A stretch of DNA of 64,000 bases, taken from contig BGZK01000007.1 in the NCBI GenBank assembly GCA_005406025.1, positions 372,001 to 436,000 of the forward strand, given 5' to 3'. Every line of letters begins with the position of its first letter. Position 1 is the first letter of the stretch. A model generated the notes under the pieces. That model saw nothing but the letters and a program-made list of their open reading frames with translations. It was not told where the DNA came from and searched no databases. Made by a program: the position numbers and the translations under genes. Below, one piece after another: positions 35,675-47,480 of this stretch. The DNA is from Eumeta japonica (lineage: Eukaryota > Arthropoda > Insecta > Lepidoptera > Psychidae).

Positions 35675-36190
35675 ATGTTCGTATATATATTATGTATGTT
35701 CAGAGATAACTTTGTCAGTTGTGGCCCGATTTAGATTTTTTTTTTATTGAAAGAGTATACTACCAAGATGGTCTCACAGTCTCCAAGTTATGATCTGATG
35801 TTGGGATTCCATGGAGATCGAAGGATACCCTCAAATATTATAAGCACGTAGTGTGCTTGAACTGTTTTTTTTTTCAGTTATTTAAGTTTTCGCCTATGAT
35901 AGTAATCATCTTATGTGACTTAATTGATAGTGAAACCACAGCACTTCTTAACTGTTAGGAATTAAGGAATAATGCTGGGATTTGTTGCCAGAAACTACTC
36001 TTTAATGCCTGTTAATAAAACCTAATGTGCGCCGAAATAAAATTAATAATTCACTAACCTACATATTTTCGTTATATATAATATAATAATTTTAAGTAAT
36101 AACACATTAGAACTCTAAAACGATAACAGGAGAAATAGGGCGAATTAATTAATGTGAAAGTGAATGAAAATCTGCATGAATTGCAAAACA
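35675..36190 (+). mobile_element. dispersed repeat family A, copy 2
   Basis: Second copy of the family seen at 18005-18545, same orientation, with the same word order. Its end (GTGAATGAAAATCTGCATGA) runs into the 43-bp minisatellite after about 75 bases, suggesting that the array grew from, or beside, the element's tail. Confidence 0.65.
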
Positions 36191-36249
36191 AAATATTACA
36201 ATCAATAAGAATAACTTATAGAATTTGTACTCGTAATAGAATAACTTGT

Positions 36250-38482
36250 AAATTGCACTCCAATTAAATATGTAAAGACTATAATGACTACCAAATTGCA
36301 CACCAGTTAAATATGTAAAGACTAGAATGACTACCAAATTGCACTCCAATTAAATATGTAAGGACTAGAATGACTACCAAATTGCACTCCAATTAAATAT
36401 GTAAAGACTAGAATGACTACCAAATTGCACTCCAATTAAATATGTAAAGACTAGAATGACTACCAAATTGCACTCCAATTAAATACGTAAAGACTAGAAT
36501 GACTACCAAATTTCACTCCAATGAAATATGTAAAGACTAGAATGACTACCAAATTGCACTCCAGTTAAATATGCAAAGACTAGAATGACTACCAAATTGC
36601 ACTCCAATTAAATATGTAAAGACTAGAATGACTACCAAATTGCACTCCAATTAAATATGTAAAGACTAGAATGACTACCAAATTGCACTCCAATTAAATA
36701 TGTAAAGACTAGAATGACTACCAAATTGCACACCAGTTAAATATGTAAAGACTAGAATGACTACCAAATTGCACTCCAATTAAATATGTAAGGACTAGAA
36801 TGACTACCAAATTGCACTCCAATTAAATATGTAAGGACTAGAATGACTACCAAATTGCACTCCAATTAAATATGTAAAGACTAGAATGACTACCAAATTG
36901 CACTCCAATTAAATATGTAAAGACTAGAATGACTACCAAATTGCACTCCAGTTAAATATGTAAAGACTAGAATGACTACCAAATTGCACTCCAGTTAAAT
37001 ATGTAAAGACTAGAATGACTACCAAATTGCACACCAGTTAAATATGTAAATACTAGAATGACTACCAAATTGCACTCCAATTAAATATGTAAAGACTAGA
37101 ATGACTACCAAATTGCACTCAATTAAATACGTAAAGACTAGAATGACTACCAAATTGCACTCCAATTAAATACGTAAAGACTAGAATGACTACCAAATTG
37201 CACTCCAATTAAATATGTAAAGACTAGAATGACTACCAAATTGCACTCCAGTTAAATATGTAAAGACTAGAATGACTACCAAATTGCACTCCAATTAAAT
37301 ATGTAAAGACTAGAATGACTACCAAATTGCACTCCAATTAAATATGTAAAGACTAGCATGACTACCAAATTGCACTCCAATTAAATATGTAGGGACTAGA
37401 ATGACTACCAAATTGCACTCCAATTAAATATGTAAAGACTAGAATGACTACCAAATTGCACTCCAATTAAATATGTAAAGACTAGAATGACTACCAAATT
37501 GCACTCCAGTTAAATATGTAAAGACTAGAATGACTACCAAATTGCACTCCAGTTAAATATGTAAAGACTAGAATGACTACCAAATTGCACTTCAGTTAAA
37601 TATGTAAAGACTAGAATGACTACCAAATTGCACTCCAGTTAAATATGTAAAGACTAGAATGACTACCAAATTGCACACCAGTTAAATATGTAAATACTAG
37701 AATGACTACCAAATTGCACTCCAATTAAATATGTAAAGACTAGAATGACTACCAAATTGCACTCCAATTAAATACGTAAAGACTAGAATGACTACCAAAT
37801 TGCACTCCAATTAAATACGTAAAGACTAGAATGACTACCAAATTGCACTCCAATTAAATATGTAAGGACTAGAATGACTACCAAATTGCACTCCAATTAA
37901 ATATGTAGGACTAGAATGACTACCAAATTGCACTCCAATTAAATATGTGGGACTAGAATGACTACCAAATTGCACTCAATTAAATATGTAAAGACTAGAA
38001 TGACTACCAAATTGCACTCCAATTAAATATGTAAAGACTAGAATGACTACCAAATTGCACTCCAGTTAAATATGTAAAGACTAGAATGACTACCAAATTG
38101 CACTCCAGTTAAATATGTAAAGACTAGAATGACTACCAAATTGCACACCAGTTAAATATGTAAATACTAGAATGACTACCAAATTGCACTCCAATTAAAT
38201 ATGTAAAGACTAGAATGACTACCAAATTGCACTCCAATTAAATACGTAAAGACTAGAATGACTACCAAATTGCACTCCAATTAAATACGTAAAGACTAGA
38301 ATGACTACCAAATTGCACTCCAATTAAATATGTAAAGACTAGAATGACTACCAAATTGCACTCCAATTAAATACGTAAAGACTAGAATGACTACCAAATT
38401 GCACTCCAATTAAATACGTAAAGACTAGAATGACTACCAAATTGCACTCCAATTAAATATGTAAAGACTAGAATGACTACCA
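36250..38482 (+). repeat. 43-bp minisatellite, about 52 units
   Basis: The unit (CAATTAAATATGTAAAGACT followed by AGAATGACTACCAAATTGCACTC in part) repeats head to tail with a 43-base period over 2.2 kb. Units vary at few positions: CCAATT/CCAGTT, CACTCC/CACACC, AAATATG/AAATACG, AAAGAC/AATAC/AGGAC. A few carry 1-3-base deletions (about 37117, 37905, 37948, 37976). The unit start is visible from 36261, and a partial unit precedes it. Confidence 0.95.
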
Positions 38483-39285
38483 GTGGAAAATAAATTCGGG
38501 ATCGGAAAATGCTATTCCACTTTCTCTGAACAAAAGTAAAGGAACCATAGCTTAATCCACATGCAAAGCAGATAAATGAGTTATAATTACTTGATAACTA
38601 AAAGATGCGAAATAAAATATTTTTTTTCGAAAAACATAAAATTCACCTTCAAAAACCTATTCACAAAATTGCTTAAGCAAACGCCAAAAACAACTAACTG
38701 CTTTACTTTAGCTGGGACCAACTCTAAAATTATTTGCTTTTTGGATTTTGAACAATTATTTAAATAGGGTTTCGAAGGCGGTATTTTTTTTTTGAAAAAT
38801 TTATTTTAATAATTAGAATCGTTCATGTGACAGTAAAAATGTGTTAGAAAAACAAGTCGTCTCTACAGGTTTTGACGTTCACGTCGGTCGCTTAACATTA
38901 CTTTGTATTTACTTGTACCATAAGTCCTACTAAAACAGTACCATATTTTCATTTACACAGTTCAAAATAATGATTCTTCCTTGTTGTCATCAGCAATGAC
39001 AGCTCAACACTCAATACGCTCGAATGCAAAAGTCATTATTTTGTTAGAAATATCATATATTAGAGTTACATGCCACATGTACATTCGTGAACGACTATCG
39101 TTTTGATTTTTATTAGGAGCATCGCTAAAAAAGTCTTTTTAAGTAATAATCTCAGTGCAATATTTATTTTAATCTTACTGTTCGTCGAATATCCCTCATT
39201 AGAGATATAAACAATGCGCTTCCTTTGCATTTTGGAACTGTTTAACCTAAAAATTTTTTAATCATCTATATCAATAGATAAAGAG
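38483..39285. other. noncoding stretch
   Basis: No recognised coding content. The open frame at 38576-38767 is Lys/Phe-rich and looks random. Confidence 0.45.
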
Positions 39286-40640
39286 AATAAACTGTAAAAA
39301 ATCACAAAAGACCTTAAAAAAGTTAAAATGGAACTGAAGAAATTGATCAAACTAGACCAATCAGAAAAAGTTATGACAAGCATAGAAAAAATTAATATAT
39401 AAAAAATATGTCACCATTCCGAAGGCCAAAAAGAGCTTTTGGAATCCACATCTCACACAAATTGGATACGAGGTATGCGTAGTGGGAAAGCGAAGGAGAG
39501 ACAAGTTAAAATATAATGTGCAATAGCTTTCTCTACTACTCTACGCAAAAAAAAACTTATTAAAGGACACAAAAAGTTGAAAATATTAATATACCTAATA
39601 AGAATATATCAAAAACACCATTAGATCAAATAACGGAAAGCAAATATCAAAAGATTAAAATCCTAGATGAACTCGAGTAGAGAGAATATCTCAAATGAAG
39701 CCATGAAAATTGGAGCGCTAATCCTAACTACACATCTAGCAGAGATTTTCAATTTAGTACTAGATAATAAGAAAATACCATCACAATGGAGTAAATTTAA
39801 CATTAATGCTGCTTTAAGAAATAATGATATAAAGAATTCATATATAAATATCATAGAAGAAACTAAACTGTTCCAAAGTGTAAGTAGAGTAAATCTGGTA
39901 AGACAAGGGAGGAAGTTCATAATTGGCAGAGAGGTAAGGCAGAGAGAGATCCGCTCTCTTCAAAGTTATCCATAGCTGTATTTGAATAAAGCTCAGATTA
40001 TGAAAACCAAAAAATTGACTGCAAATGAGCGTATCCAAAATTAAAACTATGTTAAACAGTCACAAGAAAACAATCAAAATAGAGAAAAATCCGCTAAAAT
40101 CTTTAAACGAATATGTATACCTACGAAAATTGGCGTCTCTTGAGACCAATAGCAACGAAAATGAATTAATAAACTAATAATTATAACGTGGATGAAATTC
40201 TGGACATAAAAATAATTCGTAAACGCAAACTATAACGTAAACACTAAAAAAAAAACACAATGGATTATTGAATTCTCCCGAGTCTGATTTACGCCATCCA
40301 GACATGAGTCTACAAGGAAGAAGCAAAAAAGCAAAATTACAATATGCAATAGAAAGAACTATTCTAGAACTGAGAAAAAAAGACGGACATTTGCATGAGC
40401 ACTAAACTAACAGACGGTCTTTAGTTTACTTAAGTACAGAAATGGAACTGGGCACTAAGCAAGATCCAAAGAAAAAACCATGGACTCACCAAACAACAAA
40501 ATGTCTGGGTCCATTAGAAAAAATAAGTGTAAGAAGGTAGAAGAAAAAATGAGCTGATGATATGATTGACAAAACAGGAAGGGTGCCTATTGCCAAGAAC
40601 AGGGAAGAAGAGAATTGAATCGGAGAAGCCTTCATGGGGA
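39286..40640 (+). pseudogene. second RTE-type LINE copy, internally deleted
   Basis: Plus-strand readings give the reverse-transcriptase block 'SNEAMKIGALILTTHLAEIF' followed by 'NLVLDNKKIPSQWSKFNI' (about 39685-39810), which is the RTE motif before the RT fingers. It then jumps to 'KFIIGREVRQREIRSLQS' (about 39915-39970, cf. GRGVRQGDPLSPKL) and to 'LNEYVYLRKLASLETNSNENE' (about 40110-40160). The last block is 'VPIAKNREEWNR'-like near 40580-40630. The central palm with FADD is absent, so at least two internal deletions occurred. It belongs to a different RTE lineage from the 27-kb copy, judged by the wording of the shared motifs. Confidence 0.8.
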
Positions 40641-41439
40641 CCAAATTAAATAGTGAGAAAATATTAATATCAGTAATAATCAAGAATAGTATTTATTTAG
40701 AGAATATTGTAAAGAGGAATAATAAGCTTTAATAACAATAGATCGTCATTGAAATGCCCAATGAAAATTCTGTGGCATATCCTACTAGCTATTTCATTTG
40801 GAAAGTTGTCCTTATATAGTGTTGTGATCGATTTTATATAGTGTTGCGTTACTGTAGTTATAGATTCGACACTTATTATCATTTCATAACGTAGGAAAAA
40901 AAATGTGATTTTAAATGCACCGACTACTCTCATAATTTAATTCTACTAAAGTAATGAACATTGAATATCAAACCATGTGGCATCATATACATTTGACCAG
41001 TTTATTGTATTATGTATGTTTTTTCCCGTAATGTGAATGCCGTATCATTACATTGAATGTTCAACTTTAATACTCACGCTAGGAAAATTTAAATTTCCAT
41101 TGTAGTGAAGAGAAGTTAAATCTAGAATCTCTTCTCCTTAGAGCGATTATCAATCATCCGACCATAAATATTAAATATCCATTAAAATATTAGAATGTTA
41201 CGGCTTAGATATTCAACTGAGCTTTAAAACTTGTTAAGCGTCTGATCCATTGTTGGATTTGGCATGATATTTTTGTTATACTTTACAAAAAGTTCAGACT
41301 ATTTATTCGGTATTACGTTACTCAAACTTTGTGTTAAGCTGACTTAACTAAAGTCATTTACCTGGTTCTATGAATAAACATTTCAAACAATGTAATCCGT
41401 GCCTTTGCAGTAAAAGATTGAGCGTTATCGCGAGCTTCT

Positions 41440-41760
41440 TGGCGCTGTAATCATGGTACCTAATAAACAAAAGGTTTAGTGGGGGCATTACGTTTAGGGT
41501 TCCGCAATAAACCCTTCGTGAGCGGGTGGAAGGGGGAGGTAAAGTAAACCTGTAAATTTCCATTAAGTAATACTGCGGGCTTACCGAATAATGGAGACTG
41601 CTCGAGCTTTGTTAAAGCATTAAATGCCTTAATTACTTTCCTGTAATCCTCGTTTAGGGCTTATATTTACGATGATGTCTGGCGTGTTCCGGCGACGGGC
41701 TGGCAAGGGAAGGCGGCAAAGGGTCATGGGGAAAGTGAAATAATCGGTGAACGGAGAATG
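41440..41760. other. GC-richer, probably conserved noncoding patch
   Basis: GGCGTGTTCCGGCGACGGGC and GTGAGCGGGTGGAAGGGGGA alternate with TTAATTACTTTCC and CATTAAGTAATAC. Mixed GC blocks and homeodomain-like AT cores suggest an enhancer, but this is only a composition argument. It also contains AGGGTTCCGC/AACCC words seen in the family B repeats. Confidence 0.3.
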
Positions 41761-43179
41761 GTCGCTTGAAACACCCACAAAGTTTAATATCTGTACACAT
41801 AAGACAATTGTAGAACTGCCATATCTATATATTGATGTTTTTATCAAAATTGACGAGGGCAATGTGGGGAGTGTCACAGAATACAATAACGCTATTTTGA
41901 AAAAGGTTGTCAGTTTGAAGATGCTTCTATTCAAAAATATTAAACTATATTTACAGAGTTTTACATGTAACTTAAGTGTTTCTTAGGTGAACGGCTTTAT
42001 CTCATTAAAATTTGCTGACGAAAAGTAATTTGATTTTTAAAAAATAAATTCTAACTATATGAAGTCGTGGGTAGAGTTAGTGCGTAATAAACAACAATTA
42101 AGGCTGTTAACTGTTTGAGACAACAATATTTTAAATGAGTTTTGAAGAACGATCGACGGCAAAGGAAAAGTTCCGATTTACATTTCATATAATAAAAAGA
42201 GCGCACTTTATTATATGTGTTTAATACATAAATATTTAAAAAAATATTGAACTTTCCTTTGAGCAAATGTTCATAGACAGATATTATTATAAGATTTTGA
42301 TGAGATTTCACTCTGTAAAATAATATAGAAAAAGATCTCTTCAAAATTGTTACTATATCGGTTTATTGAATGACCTCTTGCTATTTTATAGTGTATGAAT
42401 GTATGTATTTACATCTAAATTATTTTATTTAAAAAAAACAAACTTTGATTTGCCCCTGCTAGTCTTCATTATTCAGTATTTCAAAATAAGGTGAATTTGA
42501 TTCAAACTACTAACGTTATTCTTATGCATGATGCACACACACACATACACACTGACACACAAGGTAATTTATGAATAACTGATAATGAAATTCTTAATGA
42601 CATAAATGATTGTATATTATAGCAAACAGTAAAAGCAAAATAAAAACAAGTCAAAATTTGCACAAACCTCGTATACATATACATTAGTGAATTTTGACCA
42701 ATGTCGTTGTCTGACCAGCGATATAAATTGTATATACACCTTTTTCTTTTCGTCATTCAAGTAAAGGCAATTATTTTTTTTTAAGTGACACTTCTTTGGG
42801 TGTACGGAGGGAAGTTCAGTATGTTACGTATGTATAAAGAGTCACGTTCGCGCGTCAAATTTGCTGGATACGTTGTCACGTCACGAGGCTCTTAGATTAT
42901 ATTGAATGTAAAATATAATCTTATTGTTTTAGCTACCATAAATCTTTTAATTGAGAAAATCTATAATAATATTTCTATCATTTTACACTTCATCGAATAA
43001 TATTTATAATGATAGAATCGAATTCCTATTTATATTTATCTCTCTAATAAGATAGCTTTTATTTCAAATGAAAAAAAAGTACATTTATCTCCTCGAACCA
43101 CATTTATCTTAATTGTTCTAAATACACATATACACTTTTACATGCACGCTTTTTTCATTGACAATGAATTTTTTTATTA

Positions 43180-43560
43180 AATTCCAACGGCGTTAAGGTG
43201 GGCTATGAGGAGAGGGTACGAGGCGGCCGGCCGATGCGTCAAGTGCACAGGTGCATATAGTTTTATAGGCGCTCTGGGAATGCGCACCTGGCCCTTTACG
43301 GTAATGACTATCGCCGGGCCTAATCGGGGCCGCGTGTCGCGTTTGATTAAACGGGGCCGCACACAGCGTTTCGACGGACATTCCGTGTTGATTGAATTAG
43401 CGAGTATTGCATCTATGGTCTGTTTGCTACCACTTCATTGACCTGTGGGTCGATACTGTTGACCGATCGCTCGTCGCCCCGTCATCGAATCCCTTTTTTA
43501 TCGGAAGTCTATATCGTATTAAATTCTTGCGAGACCGCCTTTCAACGTAGTCGCCGTACG
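43180..43560. other. GC-rich island with inverted E-boxes
   Basis: CpG-rich, with CAGGTG at 43248-43253 and CACCTG at 43285-43290 in inverted orientation, each next to a GCAT word. AGTTTTATAGGCGC lies between them. Opposed open frames (43177-43362 minus, 43205-43441 plus) have no recognised domain. Confidence 0.4.
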
Positions 43561-44929
43561 CACTACAACAAATAGAGGCAGGATGTTTATTGGTGTTGTT
43601 TTATTTTATCGTTTTCGTGTTAATTATAACAATTGTTATCCACTGTTTAGTGAAGACCGCAATAACAAGTTCCTGTTTTTTTCGAAATCTACTAGTGGAT
43701 GTAATTTTTTTAAATTTCATTAAGTATCATTAGAGCGAGAGACATTTAAAAAATGTTCAGAAACCAAAAAAAAAATTACTTCTTTAATATTTTCGTAACC
43801 AAAAATAACAGTATCTAGAAAAAATGTCTTTTTACAATATTGCGATTTATTTGAATTTCGAAATAAGTGTAGTATTAAGAAAAAAAATCGGCGAAGTGAC
43901 ACCTTCATCAAGGCAAGATTAATAATACGAAATACAACTATTTTGTTTTTGTTCTATATTCCTAAAGTAATATAAAAATGAAACAATAAGTTTGCGGTAA
44001 CTAAAATATGAAAGACACAGCAAGTATTTGTCTTATGATCATAACCATACTATTTCTTATGACGATAATGTCTTATACACACACAACGAATCTTGTCACA
44101 TTTTCATATATGTAATATAAAATAACATTACATAAGCGATGATGACGCTCATGTAATGCTACCTGGGCGAGTATAGCAGTGACGCGGTGACTTTATATCT
44201 CTTAGTCCACTTGAGCCGACTTTACCAGAACGAGCGTTGCATAGGCGAGCGTGACGGCTCAGTCTCATTCAATACCCACAAAATAAAGTACTCAGTGCGT
44301 CTAAAGAAATTTTCACTTCAACATTGTTGATTGTCAAATGAATGAGAACCGTTTCTAAGCATCCGTTAAGATTTATAACGATAGATTTTTGTCACTCCAC
44401 CGCAAACGTACAATTCTTCTTAATTTTATTTAGATTGAAAGGCTTGAACTTCACACTGTCCCTTCTCGTCATCTACGGCTGAGGGCTATACTGTAAAGTA
44501 AAAAATAACAAACTTTACGATCTATAGATTTTTTTTTGAGTAACGCACCTCACGAAGATTTTTATTCGATGCCTACGTAAGTGTAGAATAAAATATATAC
44601 TACCTTATACATTAAAATTCCGTCTTTGTATCTTTCTGCTAATAAAAATTTAAAAATAGTAGGTTTTTAATTTGTTTAATTTTGTTTTATAATTTTTTTT
44701 TTAATTTTTTACAGATTGTTGCGCATTCAAACAAGCACATTTTTATTAGGGATATTTACAACAGCTTATCTTCGGCGTTGCCCGTGTATTTGTACCGTCG
44801 AATCGAGTTATTATCATATCAATTGTAAAAATTATTTCACTCATAAAAAGTTAGAGTATTCCCAAGTAATATTATTTATATTTTACTTTTATACTAATAT
44901 TTGCCTCGGCTTAGTACACATGGGAACAG

Positions 44930-45150
44930 TGTTCGGTAGTAGTATTGAAATTGGAATTGGACGAAAACAAGAAACTAGAGTCAAAATCGTGAGTCGGGCC
45001 CGAGACCGAAATTGTGGAAATTGTTTTTGTCTCACGCACGAGATTAGAATCCAGAGTGTGATCCAGATTGATTCAGGAACAGTGCCGGGGTTAGGATTGG
45101 GTGCCGAAACAAGATTGGGACAGTTAGCGAGATCGATCAATGTAAAAGAT
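44930..45150 (+). repeat. dispersed repeat matching 12.03-12.24 kb in reverse
   Basis: AGTAGTATTGAAATTGGAAT and further GAGACCGAAATT / GGATTGGG words match, with divergence, the reverse complement of 12040-12240 (AGCAGTATTGAGATAGGACT there). The 145-codon open frame across 44716-45153 is probably a by-product of this repeat. Confidence 0.4.
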
Positions 45151-45935
45151 TAACGAACAAATTTCATATCGACGCGGGTTAGGTAGCGTGCCAAAGCGAG
45201 TAATATAAATACAACTGTAATGTTATCAGGTACTGCGTTCGTGTCAAATCGATAACGAAATGTATTTAAATGAATTTTATTTTAATTTTTACAGTAAATA
45301 TGTTCTGTTATTACGTAAGAGACTTTGTGACAATTAAGTTATATACGTCGGACAGAAAACATTACATGGTGTATTATTCTACTCAGCTCAAATAAAAATA
45401 AAGCAAAACAGAGCTTGTCCTCTCTTTCTTAATTGTTTTTGAGTGTACATTTGCAGTTTGGGTTTTTGTTCTCTTTTTCATAAAACGGTTTTTTAAACAC
45501 TTTAGTTCTATTAATGAACGTATTGTTCTGTTGGGTGTTAGAATGTAAAAAATAAGTTCGATTTAAAAGTAAACTTAATAAAATAATAGTTTTAAATAGT
45601 GAGGAATTGATGTGTTCAAATTCAATTTTCCAGATACTGTAGGCGCTAAAGTACTTTCCACAAATATTGTTTGTGAGGCCTACGCATAAGTTGCTTTTTA
45701 TTATCAATGGTACTGACAGCTAACTCAGCCAATGTCTTTACTCAGATAATAATAACGCAAGCTTGACTCTTTACAAATGTATATTAGTTCAACATTGGCT
45801 TGATCGAGTACATAGTGCAGGGTACAGTGGCGCATTCGTTTGCAAAATTGTTTTAATTCGTAATTTTTTTTTTTAATGTCCGGATGGCCTTTCTGTTTAT
45901 AAAAGTGTAAGATGACACTTGATATCTTTTGACGT

Positions 45936-46432
45936 TATTGTTTAAACAACAAAAAACTATATAGCCCAGAAAAAATGCATTTATTGCAATCATTTTTTTT
46001 TTATATTCTTCAAAATCATTTTCATTTTCAGAATTTGTATAGATATTAAACTTGATACCCGTTGTGATCCGTGAGAAATTTCTGCGCGTAGGAAGCATGT
46101 TGTTGTAACGTAAAAAAAGGACATAAAAATAAACAGAATTTTAAAATTTGTTTTGGCTATTTTGTTTAATATACTTGAAATATTTGAACAAAAATTAAAA
46201 ATAATAGCGTTTCAATTTTTAAGGTGTATTAATTAATTCAAGAAAATTAGAATGTTCGGCGATTTTCAATTTTTAAAAATTCCTAACAATTAATGGGTTG
46301 GAGATACGATGATGGGTGTGAGGACTTTTTTCATTCCAAATATTATGAAAAATATAAAAAAAATAATTGATTGCAATAAATGCATTTTTTCTAGGCTATA
46401 TAGGTTTTTGTTGTTTAAACAATCGATATAGA
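45936..46432. repeat. inverted repeat with coding-like arms
   Basis: The left arm (about 45938-46010) and right arm (about 46355-46428) are inverted copies of about 70 bases including TTGTTTAAACAACAAAAA and AAAAAATGCATTTATTGCAA. Read outward, each arm encodes a similar peptide containing INAFFLGYI…CCLNN. The left one lies in an 81-codon minus-strand frame at 45853-46098. The arms may be two inverted fragments of one unidentified transposon gene. Confidence 0.6.
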
Positions 46433-47403
46433 TCGATATATTAAAATGTTAAAAGGAACATCATTTAATTTCTTGTTGCCTTCGTAGGACGTGGGAGTAG
46501 ATCGCGCAGAATGAAACCCTCACGCGTAGGTACTCCCGGTAGCTCAATTATGATTTTAGGGTCATCAAACTCCAAAAATACCGCTTTCGGTAACTTTTCC
46601 GCCTGCCAGTGGTTCCGCGAAAAGCGGGCCACTCAATAATTCGGACGAATTCATAGTACTGTTCGCTAGATCGTGGTTATAACAATATTATTATCATTAT
46701 TTTTGTTTCTGAATAAAATCATCCACTGTCTGTTAGAGCGTAGATCTCTCAAAACTTATTAATAGTTATTATTTTTCCCCGATAATCACCGGTTGAGTTC
46801 TTAACGTCAGAAAAATTGTAGTTATAAGTCAGTAGCATTCCGTCTATTACACAAATGTATACAACATTGGCAGCATTCTATTGATATGGAACTCTGCATG
46901 CTGCAGATATTGAATGCTGAGCCCATCAGGTTTTCCATTTTTCATATTACTAAGGGCTGGTAATATTTATGTACTAATGAGTTTTATTAGATTTTTCGTA
47001 TCGCAAGACTCAGCACTGCATACTAGTTCAGTGGATTATGCAATTCGAAATGTTACAATATTTTGTAAACTTAAGAATATTGATAATAAGAAATATTCCT
47101 AGTTTTAATAATATCCTCTGCAGTTATAGATAAGTGACCCCCAGGACTGAGTTATCTTTTCGTAATTTGCTAAAACTGTATATATTTTAATACAATTATG
47201 TCAAATTTAATCTGTTTCTGGTTACATTGACAGCATTTGTGTTTTGATATGAATATTCTATTACTTAATCTCATTGTTTTATGTATAACATTGATGTCAC
47301 GTCGTGAGGGTACGGCCGATTTCAGATGCAACCGCTGCGTGATCAGCTCACGCAGAGCGATTGCATCTAAAGTTTGCTCTTTGGTTTTTACATATATATA
47401 CCT

Positions 47404-47480
<77 letters not shown>

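Larger units (their letters stand above)
40641..45935. other. noncoding stretch with two GC-rich islands
   Basis: No exon recognised. It includes GC-richer islands at 41440-41760 and 43180-43560 (separate entries), a CA-rich run near 42535-42565, a hairpin CATTACAT/ATGTAATG at 44126-44158, and a repeat-like segment at 44930-45150. Confidence 0.45.

Noticed and set aside
36250..38482. CRISPR-like array of direct repeats
   Set aside because: Units abut head to tail with no unique spacers, and the host DNA is eukaryotic. It is a minisatellite.
44716..45153. 145-codon plus-strand open frame
   Set aside because: Longest frame outside known features in this part, but it spans a repeat tail and a dispersed repeat, with no recognised domain or exon borders.
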